NCBI GenBank assembly: GCA_019352125.1
Contig: JABBNV010000060.1
Location: 4,866-11,959, forward strand
Length of the DNA: 7,094 nt
From: Acidobacteriota bacterium
Lineage (GTDB): Bacteria > Actinomycetota > Actinomycetes > Actinomycetales > Micrococcaceae
Direction of reading: 5' to 3'
Shown here one piece after another: positions 1-6,316 of the stretch. A program made the position numbers and the translations under genes. Positions within the stretch are counted from its first letter, which is position 1, and every line of letters starts with the position of its first letter. Below the pieces are notes generated by a model. The model did no database searches. It was not told the origin of the DNA and saw only the letters and a list, made by a program, of their open reading frames with translations.

Positions 1-767
1 CGGATGCAGGCGGAACCCGGACCACGGCCAACGTGGTGGGGGATGAGTGGGTGATCAACGGTAACAAGCAGTTCATCACCAACTCCGGGACCGATATCAC
101 CAAACTGGTCACCGTCACCGCAGTCACGGGAACGTCGGAGCGGACGGACGGCAGCATCAAGAAGGAAATCTCCACCATTTTGGTTCCCACAAACACCCCT
201 GGGTTTACGGCGGAAAAGGCGTACAACAAGGTCGGGTGGAACGCTTCGGATACTCATCCACTGACGTTCGCGGATGTCCACGTGCCCAAGGAAAACCTGT
301 TGGGTCAACAGGGGCGCGGGTACGCGAACTTCCTCTCCATTCTGGACGAAGGGCGCATTGCCATCGCTGCGCTGGCAACGGGAGCAGCTCAGGGCTGTGT
401 GGATCATGCGGTTGCCTATGCCAAGGAGCGAAGTGCATTCGGCAAGAATATTGGCTCCTACCAGGCCATTGCCTTCAAGATTGCGCGGATGGAAGCACGT
501 GCCCACACCGCGCGCTTGGCCTATTATGATGCCGCTTCGCGAATGCTGGCCGGTAAGCCGTTCAAGACGCAGGCCGCCATCGCTAAGATGGTCGCAGGTG
601 AGGCTGCCATGGATAACGCCAGGGATGCCACACAAGTTTTCGGCGGATACGGCTTCATCAACGAATTCACCGTGGCTCGGCATTACAGGGACTCAAAGAT
701 CCTTGAGGTTGGCGAGGGAACCACTGAAGTTCAGCTGATGCTGATTGCCCGTGAACTGGGTCTGTAG
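1..767 (+). CDS. Acyl-CoA dehydrogenase, 3' part (FadE19-like; N-terminus outside window)
   Basis: This flavoenzyme introduces an alpha,beta double bond into an acyl-CoA and passes electrons to electron-transfer flavoprotein in the cytosol. The reading frame is open from the left edge (first whole codon at 3), giving 254 residues of a family usually about 385 long, so roughly 130 N-terminal residues are missing. Visible family blocks are NGNKQFITNSG (FAD region), GWNASDTHPLTF, ERSAFGKNIGSYQA, QVFGGYGFINEF and the C-terminal EGTTEVQLMLIAREL. The Glu of EGTTE (codon 714-716) sits where MCAD and SCAD carry the catalytic base. The alternative Glu of isovaleryl-CoA dehydrogenase is replaced by Gly in LDEGR. 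It ends with TAG, 27 nt before scoA. The neighbours suggest a branched-chain or short-chain substrate from leucine, isoleucine or valine breakdown; the family call is firm and the substrate is inferred. Confidence 0.95.
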   Translation, partial: DAGGTRTTANVVGDEWVINGNKQFITNSGTDITKLVTVTAVTGTSERTDGSIKKEISTILVPTNTPGFTAEKAYNKVGWNASDTHPLTFADVHVPKENLLGQQGRGYANFLSILDEGRIAIAALATGAAQGCVDHAVAYAKERSAFGKNIGSYQAIAFKIARMEARAHTARLAYYDAASRMLAGKPFKTQAAIAKMVAGEAAMDNARDATQVFGGYGFINEFTVARHYRDSKILEVGEGTTEVQLMLIARELGL

Positions 768-794
768 CAACCAATCGCGCGGAAAGGCTTTTTG

Positions 795-1610
795 ATGATC
801 AACAAGGTAGTGGCGGACGCAGCCACGGCAATAAAGGACATTGGCGACGGCGCCTCGCTGGCTGTTGGAGGGTTTGGACTCTGCGGCATTCCCGTGGCAC
901 TCATTGCCGCCCTGCATGATCAGGGGACAAAAGAATTGGAGACTATTTCCAATAACTGTGGCGTTGACGATTGGGGCCTGGGCATTCTGCTGTCCGATGG
1001 CCGGATCCGGCGCACCATTTCTTCCTATGTGGGCGAGAACAAGGAGTTTGCTCGGCAGTTCCTGGCCGGCGAGCTGGAGGTTGAGCTGACCCCGCAGGGC
1101 ACCCTGGCTGAGAAATTGCGTGCAGGCGGAGCCGGTATTCCGGCGTTTTATACGACGGCAGGCGTTGGCACCTGGGTGAGCGAGGGCGGACTGCCCCGTA
1201 AGTACGATGCTGACGGCAACGTTGCCATCGCATCCGAGCCCAAGGAAGTTCGGTCCTTCGGGGGCGCTGACTATGTGTTGGAAGAGTCTTTGACACCTGA
1301 GTTTGCGCTAGTGCATGCGGCCAAGGGTGACCGCCATGGAAACTTGGTTTTCCATGCCACGGCCATGAACTTCAACCCCCTGTGCGCCATGGCGGGGAAG
1401 ATCACTATTGCTGAAGTTGAAGAACTGGTGGAACCAGGGGAGCTGGATCCAGAACAGATTCACCTTCCAGGCATCTACGTGCAGCGAGTGGTACACGTTC
1501 CCGCTGGTTCGCCCAACAGTGAGAAACGAATTGAAAAGCGCACCGTCAGCGAATCCCCGGTGGTCGAGCCTGTCGAGACCCAGTCTTCAGCAGTTGGAAA
1601 AGGAGCCTAG
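795..1610 (+). CDS. scoA: 3-oxoacid CoA-transferase subunit A (succinyl-CoA:acetoacetate type), with an extra C-terminal tail
   Basis: This is the alpha subunit of a family I CoA-transferase, which pairs with ScoB to move CoA from succinyl-CoA to a 3-oxoacid such as acetoacetate, or possibly itaconate. Seen: GGFGLCGIP at residues 25-33 (CoA-transferase signature), SNNCGVDDWGLG, RRTISSYVGENKEF and LTPQGTLAEKLRAGGAGIPAFYT. ATG 795 is preferred over TTG 792 because GGAAAGG (781-787) lies 7 nt upstream of it. The family core appears to end at EKRIEKRTV (about residue 251), close to the usual length. A further 20 residues, reading SES then PVVEPVET then QSSAVGKGA, extend the protein. Part of that tail is encoded by an interspersed repeat and its last codons overlap the scoB ribosome binding site. 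Motifs alone do not separate ScoA from the 3-oxoadipate enzyme PcaI; context favours acetoacetate or itaconate. Confidence 0.93.
   Translation: MINKVVADAATAIKDIGDGASLAVGGFGLCGIPVALIAALHDQGTKELETISNNCGVDDWGLGILLSDGRIRRTISSYVGENKEFARQFLAGELEVELTPQGTLAEKLRAGGAGIPAFYTTAGVGTWVSEGGLPRKYDADGNVAIASEPKEVRSFGGADYVLEESLTPEFALVHAAKGDRHGNLVFHATAMNFNPLCAMAGKITIAEVEELVEPGELDPEQIHLPGIYVQRVVHVPAGSPNSEKRIEKRTVSESPVVEPVETQSSAVGKGA
1559..1580 (+). repeat. Copy of an actinobacterial VVEPVET-type interspersed repeat, inside the 3' end of scoA
   Basis: The 22-nt element runs from GGTGGTCGAG to TGTCGAGACC and contains a short dyad, TCGA-GCCTG-TCGA. It resembles a short repeat I recall as frequent in Micrococcales genomes (commonly with TTGA/TCGAAA in place of TCGA/TCGAGA), which often shows up in predicted proteins as VVEPVET or VVELVET. 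Here it is read in frame as VVEPVET after the normal end of the ScoA domain. Only one copy is present in this window, so its repeat nature rests on recollection of other genomes, not on sequence internal to the window. Confidence 0.6.
1600..1605 (+). promoter_or_regulatory. Ribosome binding site of scoB, inside the scoA reading frame
   Basis: AAGGAG lies 7 nt before ATG 1613 and is the strongest Shine-Dalgarno in the operon. It is translated as part of the last ScoA codons (GKGA), so ribosomes finishing scoA pass over it. It fixes the scoB start. Confidence 0.85.
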
Positions 1611-1612
1611 CC

Positions 1613-2266
1613 ATGGCACTCACGCGTAACGAACTGGCGGCTCGAGTAGCCAAAGAGCTCAAGAATGGCGAATACGTCAACCTGGGCATCGGCATGCCAA
1701 CTCTGATTCCCAACTTCATTCCGGAGGGTATTGAGGTAGTTCTACACTCCGAAAACGGCATCCTCGGTACAGGTCCGTACCCCACCGAGGATCAGGTTGA
1801 CCCTGATCTGATCAACGCGGGCAAGGAAACCGTCACCCTGAACAAGGGGGCCGCGCTCTTCGACTCGGCGACGTCCTTCGGCATGGTGCGCGGCGGTCAC
1901 GTAGACGTTGCCGTACTGGGCGCCATGGAGGTTGCGGAGAACGGTGACCTTGCCAACTGGATGGTCCCCGGCAAGATGGTCAAAGGCATGGGCGGTGCCA
2001 TGGATCTGGTCTTCGGTGCCAAACGCCTGATCATCATGATGGAACATACGGACCGTAACGGGAACCCCAAGATTGTGAAGAGCTGCACCCTGCCGCTCAC
2101 CGGAAAGGGTTGCGTCGACCGCATCATTACGGACCTTGCCGTCATCGACGTTACCGACGGTGGGCTAGTGCTGCGCGAAGTAGCGCCTGGCGTTACAGCC
2201 GAACAGGTTCAGGCAGTGACGGGTGCGCCGTTGGAAATTGAGTGGCACAACGAGGACGACGTATGA
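1613..2266 (+). CDS. scoB: 3-oxoacid CoA-transferase subunit B, carries the catalytic glutamate
   Basis: This is the beta subunit of the CoA-transferase begun by ScoA. It supplies the glutamate that forms the covalent glutamyl-CoA intermediate. Seen: NLGIGMPTLIPNFI near residues 23-35, the SENGILG active-site motif with Glu47, GAALFDSATSFGMVRGGHVDVAVLGAMEV in the middle (quoted here only as a landmark around residues 83-110), and KIVKSCTLPLTGKGCVDRIITDLAVID towards the end. The length of 217 residues is normal for a separate B subunit. It starts 2 nt after the scoA stop and its TGA overlaps the ATG of the MaoC gene. In leucine breakdown it would activate acetoacetate with succinyl-CoA. In M. 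tuberculosis the equivalent pair has also been linked to itaconate activation. PcaJ-type specificity for 3-oxoadipate cannot be excluded from sequence, but no aromatic-pathway genes are visible nearby. Confidence 0.95.
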   Translation: MALTRNELAARVAKELKNGEYVNLGIGMPTLIPNFIPEGIEVVLHSENGILGTGPYPTEDQVDPDLINAGKETVTLNKGAALFDSATSFGMVRGGHVDVAVLGAMEVAENGDLANWMVPGKMVKGMGGAMDLVFGAKRLIIMMEHTDRNGNPKIVKSCTLPLTGKGCVDRIITDLAVIDVTDGGLVLREVAPGVTAEQVQAVTGAPLEIEWHNEDDV

Positions 2267-2829
2267 GTCTGAGCGGCGAAGGCAGCTCGGACGAGTCTCC
2301 GGTCGAGGGGAGTGCGAGTACGGACGCGCCACGCGTCGTAGAGCAGCGCGGGCTCTACTTCGATGAGCTGGAGACTGATGTTGTCTACGCTCACCGGCCG
2401 GGACGCACCGTCACTGAGACGGATAACGTCCTCTTCACCACCATGACCATGAATACTCAGGCGCTTCATCTCGATGCAGCGTGGAGTGCCAAGCAACCCT
2501 TTGGTCAGCGACTTATGAATTCCATGTTCACGCTGGCCACCATGGTAGGGCAATCGGTTACCCAGTTGACGGCCGGGACTATCGTGGCGCAGCTGGGCTT
2601 GACGGACGTTTCGTTTCCACATCCGCTGTACCACGGGGACACCCTCTATACGGAGACTGTGGTGACCAGCAAACGCCTGTCCAGCTCGCGGCCGGGGCAG
2701 GGGATAGTCGCAATGCAGCACACAGGAAAGAACCAAGATGGAACCGTGGTTGCAGTGGCCACCCGGACTGCACTGATGTGGACTGCAGACGGCCACAAGG
2801 ACAATCAAGCTGGAGTGAAAAACGTATGA
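2263..2829 (+). CDS. MaoC-fold enoyl-CoA hydratase (Rv2499c-like; probable 3-methylglutaconyl-/itaconyl-CoA hydratase)
   Basis: A hot-dog-fold protein of 188 residues that probably adds water across the double bond of a branched dicarboxylyl-CoA, in the cytosol. The first 24 or so residues are rich in Ser, Glu and Gly and look disordered. The fold then begins at RGLYFDELE and runs through HRPGRTVTETDNVLFTTM, NTQALHLDAAW, FGQRLMNSMFTLATMVG and FPHPLYHGDTLYTETVV. The usual Asp of the D-x4-H catalytic pair is Asn here (N of NTQALH), with the His kept. ATG 2263 overlaps the scoB stop and has GAGGA (2252-2256) 6 nt upstream; no other ATG, GTG or TTG lies in frame before the fold. Its own stop overlaps the next start. 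The product role is inferred from position between a CoA-transferase and a CitE-like lyase and from likeness to Rv2499c. Confidence 0.88.
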   Translation: MSLSGEGSSDESPVEGSASTDAPRVVEQRGLYFDELETDVVYAHRPGRTVTETDNVLFTTMTMNTQALHLDAAWSAKQPFGQRLMNSMFTLATMVGQSVTQLTAGTIVAQLGLTDVSFPHPLYHGDTLYTETVVTSKRLSSSRPGQGIVAMQHTGKNQDGTVVAVATRTALMWTADGHKDNQAGVKNV

Positions 2830-3644
2830 CCGACGCATTGACCATGGGCCCGGCGTTGCTGTTCTGCCCGGGGGACAGGCCCGAACGTTTCGTCAAAGCT
2901 GCCGAACGCGCTGACGCAGTGATCATTGACCTTGAGGACGCGGTATCCCCGAATAACAAGGCGATGGCCCGCGAAAACCTGCTGGCACATCCGCTGGATC
3001 CGGCAAGCACAATTGTTCGGATCAATCCAGTCTCTACCCCTGACTTCGAACTGGATCTCGCCGCCCTCCGTCAGAGCAACTACACCCACGTCATGTTGGC
3101 AAAGACCGAGGCGGCTGCTGACGCCCGAGAGCTGGCCGACTACGCCGTCGTCGCCCTGTGTGAAACTGCGAAGGGCATCCTTGCGTCTGCAGACATCGCT
3201 GCGGAGCCTAACGTAGTGGCCCTGATGTGGGGCGCGGAGGATCTGGTGGCTTCTCTGGGGGGAACCTCCAGCCGGACCGCTGACGGTAGCTACCGGGCCG
3301 TAGCTCTGGCGTCGCGCTCGCAGGTGCTCCTGGCCGCCGGTGCGAATGGCAAGGTGGCCATTGACTCCGTGTACGTGGACATTCCGGATACCGCGGGGTT
3401 GACAGAGGAATCCGAGGATGCCGTGGCGTCTGGATTTGGGGCCAAGGCTTGTATCCATCCCAGCCACGTGGCCGTAGTCAGGCAAGCCTATGCGCCCACG
3501 GCTGAGGAGGTTACGGCCGCGCGTGAGCTCTTGGCTGCAGCAGCCGCTTCAGGTTCCGGAGTGTTCGCCTACGAGGGCAAGATGATCGACGGCCCCATCC
3601 TGAAGCACGCGGTCGCTACTTTGCGCAGGGCAGGGGAGCAGTAG
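2826..3644 (+). CDS. CitE-like CoA-ester lyase (Rv2498c-like; HMG-CoA / citramalyl-CoA lyase candidate)
   Basis: A TIM-barrel, Mg-dependent lyase of the HpcH/HpaI–CitE superfamily, 272 residues. It splits a beta-hydroxyacyl-CoA by a retro-aldol or retro-Claisen reaction. Seen: FCPGDRPERF (Arg18), DLEDAV (Asp35, Glu37, Asp38), RINP (Arg65), CETAKG (Glu113, metal ligand), WGAEDL (Asp139, metal ligand), GAKACIHPSHV and the C-terminal lid AYEGKMIDGP. No citrate lyase alpha or gamma subunit accompanies it, so it is a stand-alone CitE-like enzyme, not citrate lyase. It starts in an ATGA overlap with the MaoC gene, with GGAG at 2812-2815. The M. tuberculosis counterpart Rv2498c has been reported to cleave (R)-HMG-CoA in leucine breakdown and (S)-citramalyl-CoA in itaconate breakdown. 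The same role here is inference; malyl-CoA or related substrates remain possible. Confidence 0.92.
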   Translation: MTDALTMGPALLFCPGDRPERFVKAAERADAVIIDLEDAVSPNNKAMARENLLAHPLDPASTIVRINPVSTPDFELDLAALRQSNYTHVMLAKTEAAADARELADYAVVALCETAKGILASADIAAEPNVVALMWGAEDLVASLGGTSSRTADGSYRAVALASRSQVLLAAGANGKVAIDSVYVDIPDTAGLTEESEDAVASGFGAKACIHPSHVAVVRQAYAPTAEEVTAARELLAAAAASGSGVFAYEGKMIDGPILKHAVATLRRAGEQ

Positions 3645-3692
3645 CATCCGCTGAGTTCCACGGCGTGGCTGCAAAGAGGGAATACTGGAACC

Positions 3693-4904
3693 ATGGCGCA
3701 ACGAACAGTAATTATTTTGGGGTCAACTGGTTCCATTGGCACGCAGGCTCTTGATGTCATCGCCGCTGCCAGGCTCGAGGACGGCAGCCCACGTTTTGTG
3801 GTGAGCGCGCTGAGCGCTGGCGGTGGCCAATTGGCGCTGTTGGCCAGCCAAGCAGTGCAGACTCGGGCCGAGGCAGTGGGCGCAGCCAATGCTCAGCCGG
3901 AGGAGCTCCGCCGGGCCATTACGGACACTGCGGCGCAGGTCGGAGTCCACGATTACCACCCGGAAATCTTCACTGGACCTGACGCCGCCACCGCCATTGC
4001 CGGCTGGAATGCCAACGGGCCAGCCGACGTCGTTCTGAACGGCATCACGGGGTCAATCGGATTGGCGCCCACGCTTGCGGCGCTCAAATCCGGTGCTCTC
4101 TTGGCGCTGGCTAACAAGGAATCCCTGATTGTGGGTGGTCAGCTGGTCAAGGACGCAGCCGCACCTGGCCAGCTAGTGCCCGTGGATTCTGAACATTCAG
4201 CCTTGGCTCAAGCACTGCGTTCCGGCTCAGCCAGTGAGGTGGACCGCTTGGTGCTCACTGCATCCGGCGGCCCGTTCCGGGGCAGGTCCAGGGAAGAACT
4301 GCGCCATGTCACTCCTGATCAGGCGCTCCAGCACCCCACGTGGGACATGGGCCTGATGGTCACAACCAACTCGGCGAGCCTGGTCAACAAGGGACTTGAG
4401 GTCATTGAGGCCCACCTGCTCTTTGATGTTCCCTTGGACCGGATTGATGTGGTGGTGCACCCGCAATCCGTGGTGCATTCCATGGTTCAGTTTGTGGACG
4501 GTTCCACCATGGCACAGTGCTCTCCGCCGGACATGCGGCTGCCGATTGCGCTGGGTCTAGGCTGGCCTGACCGCGTCCCGCGGGCCGCGATGGCGTGCGA
4601 TTGGACGCAGGCCACTAGTTGGACGTTCGAGCCGCTGGATACGCAAGCGTTCCCCGCCGTCGAGCTTGCCAAGTCCGCGGCCAAGCAGGGAAGCACCTTT
4701 CCCGCCGTGTACAACGCCGCCAACGAAGCGGCCGTCTATGCGTTCCATGCGGGCAAGATAGGATTCCTGGACATTGTGGATACTGTGGAGACCGTGCTCG
4801 GCGAGCATCCAGGTTCCACGCAGCTAAGCCTAGGCTCGGTGCTGGATGCTGAGGTGTGGGCACGTGCGCGCACGCAAGAACGTTTGGCTTTAGTAGGCCG
4901 CTAA
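3693..4904 (+). CDS. dxr: 1-deoxy-D-xylulose 5-phosphate reductoisomerase
   Basis: This cytosolic NADPH enzyme converts 1-deoxy-D-xylulose 5-phosphate to 2-C-methyl-D-erythritol 4-phosphate, the first committed step of the MEP isoprenoid pathway and the target of fosmidomycin. Full length at 403 residues. Seen in order: GSTGSIG at 10-16 (NADPH loop), NGITGSIGL at 116-124, ANKESL at 140-145 (Lys142), VDSEHSA at 164-170 (metal ligands Asp165 and Glu167), ASGGPFRG at 190-197, HPTWDMG at 214-220, NSASLVNKGLE at 226-236 (third metal ligand Glu236) and HPQSVVHS at 256-263. All expected active-site residues are present. The start is ATG 3693, because the first beta strand begins at once; AGAGGG (3675-3680) is a usable but rather distant ribosome site. 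It lies 48 nt after the lyase gene and 31 nt before the protease, the usual actinobacterial partner. Confidence 0.98.
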   Translation: MAQRTVIILGSTGSIGTQALDVIAAARLEDGSPRFVVSALSAGGGQLALLASQAVQTRAEAVGAANAQPEELRRAITDTAAQVGVHDYHPEIFTGPDAATAIAGWNANGPADVVLNGITGSIGLAPTLAALKSGALLALANKESLIVGGQLVKDAAAPGQLVPVDSEHSALAQALRSGSASEVDRLVLTASGGPFRGRSREELRHVTPDQALQHPTWDMGLMVTTNSASLVNKGLEVIEAHLLFDVPLDRIDVVVHPQSVVHSMVQFVDGSTMAQCSPPDMRLPIALGLGWPDRVPRAAMACDWTQATSWTFEPLDTQAFPAVELAKSAAKQGSTFPAVYNAANEAAVYAFHAGKIGFLDIVDTVETVLGEHPGSTQLSLGSVLDAEVWARARTQERLALVGR

Positions 4905-4935
4905 ACTAACCGGTCAGCCGGCGAGGAAAATAATT

Positions 4936-6270
4936 GTGACTGTATTGCTGTTCATTCTGGGCGTTGTGGTGGTTGCCGTTGGCATTGCCGTTTCGATTGC
5001 TCTGCACGAAGTGGGCCACCTGCTGCCCGCCAAGCTGTTCAACGTCCGTGTGACGAAGTACATGATTGGCTTTGGCAAAACCATCTTCTCGATCAAACGG
5101 GGCGAGACCGAATACGGGTTCAAGGCCATCCCTGCGGGTGGTTACGTGGCCATGATCGGCATGTATCCGCCGAACGCGGACGATGGCGCGGTTCGCCCCT
5201 CCAGCACCGGAATGTTCCAAACTCTGGCTACCGAAGCGCGGAGCATGGCTCACGAAGAAGTTGGCCCAGGAGACGAAAACCGCGTTTTCTACAAGCTTCC
5301 CGTGTGGAAAAAAGTCATCATCATGCTCGGTGGCCCCCTGATGAACCTGCTCATCGGCACCGTCTTGATGGCAGTGGTCTTGATGGGCTTTGGCACATCC
5401 CAGCCGACGACGACGGTGGCGTCCGTGAGTGCCTGCCAGGTCAAATACGGGGAGCCAGAACCCACCGATCTCTCCACCTGCACCAAGACTCCCGCAGCTG
5501 CAGCGGGCATCCAGCCAGGGGACACCATCACCACGTTCGACGGCAAGGCTGTGACCAGTTGGGATCAGCTGACCGGCTGGATTCGAGACGATGCAGGTAA
5601 GAGCGTAGCCATTACCCTTTTGCGTAACGGAAAAACGGTGAATACCACCTTGACCCCAGTGCTGACTTCGCGGCCTGTAGTGGATATCAACGGAACTCAG
5701 GAGAAAGATGCCAGCGGTGCTGCAAAGATGGCGTCCGTAGGGTTCGCTGGCATTGGTGCCACCTCTCACCTTGTTCCCCAGCCCGCTTCCGCCGTCCTTC
5801 CGGCGGTGGGGAACAACCTAGTGCAGATTTCCGGCGTAGTCCTGAACCTGCCGCAGCGGCTAGTGGCAGTTGCTCAAGCTGCGTTTAGCTCGGCCCCGAG
5901 AGATCCCAATGGCCCGATCTCGGTAGTCGGCGTAGGTCGCGTCGCTGGCGAAGTGGCTTCCATGCAAGATGTTCCGGTAGCCGCGCGCGTCGAGACCTTG
6001 ATTAGTCTCGTGGCCGGGCTGAACCTGGCCCTGTTTGTCTTCAACCTCATCCCGCTGTTGCCGCTGGACGGCGGTCACGTGGCCGGTGCGCTGTACGAGG
6101 CAGTGCGCCGTGGGTTGGCCAAGGTGTTCCGCAAACGCGATCCCGGTCCTTTCGACATTGCCAAATTGTTGCCCCTGACCTATGTGGTTGCCAGTGTTCT
6201 GCTGGTCATGGGAGCCCTCCTGATCTACGCGGACATCGTTAAACCTGTGGACATCTTCGGAACTAGGTAA
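4936..6270 (+). CDS. rseP: M50 site-2 protease (RseP/Rip1-type regulated intramembrane metalloprotease)
   Basis: A zinc protease that cuts transmembrane segments of substrates such as anti-sigma factors in the plasma membrane. The 444 residues begin with a hydrophobic helix (4-26) ending in the zinc motif HEVGH (His24, Glu25, His28). Then come FSIKRGETEYGFKAIPAGGYV, a second helix with GGPLMNLL (about 127-153), one PDZ domain (about 183-245, with AAAAGIQPGD), a third helix leading to NLIPLLPLDGGH (third zinc ligand Asp378) and a final helix near 410-435. Only one PDZ domain is seen, as in mycobacterial Rip1 and unlike the two of E. coli RseP. The start is GTG 4936, supported by GAGGA (4923-4927) 8 nt upstream and by the need for the full first helix. 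It is likely cotranscribed with dxr. The substrate is not predictable here; no sigma or anti-sigma gene is in the window. Confidence 0.96.
   Translation: MTVLLFILGVVVVAVGIAVSIALHEVGHLLPAKLFNVRVTKYMIGFGKTIFSIKRGETEYGFKAIPAGGYVAMIGMYPPNADDGAVRPSSTGMFQTLATEARSMAHEEVGPGDENRVFYKLPVWKKVIIMLGGPLMNLLIGTVLMAVVLMGFGTSQPTTTVASVSACQVKYGEPEPTDLSTCTKTPAAAAGIQPGDTITTFDGKAVTSWDQLTGWIRDDAGKSVAITLLRNGKTVNTTLTPVLTSRPVVDINGTQEKDASGAAKMASVGFAGIGATSHLVPQPASAVLPAVGNNLVQISGVVLNLPQRLVAVAQAAFSSAPRDPNGPISVVGVGRVAGEVASMQDVPVAARVETLISLVAGLNLALFVFNLIPLLPLDGGHVAGALYEAVRRGLAKVFRKRDPGPFDIAKLLPLTYVVASVLLVMGALLIYADIVKPVDIFGTR
5771..5816 (+). other. Strong two-part hairpin inside the protease coding sequence
   Basis: TTGTTCCCCA (5771-5780) pairs perfectly with TGGGGAACAA (5807-5816). 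Inside it, CCGCCG (5789-5794) pairs with CGGCGG (5801-5806) around a TCCTTC loop, leaving only an 8-nt bulge on the left arm. It encodes LVPQPASAVLPAVGNN-like residues (about 279-294), between the PDZ domain and the third helix. No U-run follows, so it does not look like an intrinsic terminator. The pairing is seen directly; any role is unknown. Confidence 0.6.
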
Positions 6271-6281
6271 AGCCAATTCGG

Positions 6282-6316
6282 TTGTTTTTATAGAATCAAC
6301 CCTTTATGGTTTATAT
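6282..6316 (+). promoter_or_regulatory. Candidate promoter giving a leaderless SatD-like mRNA
   Basis: In an AT-rich stretch unlike the rest of the window, TTGTTT (6282-6287, -35-like) is followed after 17 nt by TATGGT (6305-6310, matching TAnnnT). A start point 7 nt after this -10 would be A6317, the first base of the ATG itself. TATAGAAT (6289-6296) offers a second, less well-placed -10. The -35 box is weak. The short dyad GGTTG (6280-6284) / CAACC (6297-6301) overlaps the element and could be an operator, but it is too short to claim. Confidence 0.45.

Noticed and set aside
3626..3639. A 14-base direct match (CAGGGCAGGGGAGC) between the end of the lyase gene and 6566-6579 in the SatD-like gene.
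   Set aside because: Both copies are in coding sequence of unrelated genes and in different sequence surroundings. A single match of this length is not surprising in 7 kb of GC-biased DNA.
3621..3647. TTGCGC and TAGCAT as a promoter for dxr.
   Set aside because: The spacer is only 15 nt, the boxes are weak, and both overlap the end of the lyase coding sequence.
4906..5769. Long open frame on the minus strand opposite the protease gene (287 codons).
   Set aside because: Its translation is His/Arg/Gly-rich with no recognisable domain, and it is fully antisense to a well-supported gene; it arises from GC-skewed codon positions.
5988..5996. GTCGAGACC in the protease gene as a second copy of the scoA repeat.
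   Set aside because: Only 9 bases match and the left half of the element is absent; the codons fit the conserved protein.
6280..6304. GGTTG...CAACC followed by TTT as a terminator for the protease gene.
   Set aside because: A 5-bp stem with a 12-nt AT-rich loop and only three Ts is too weak; it fits better as part of the promoter region.
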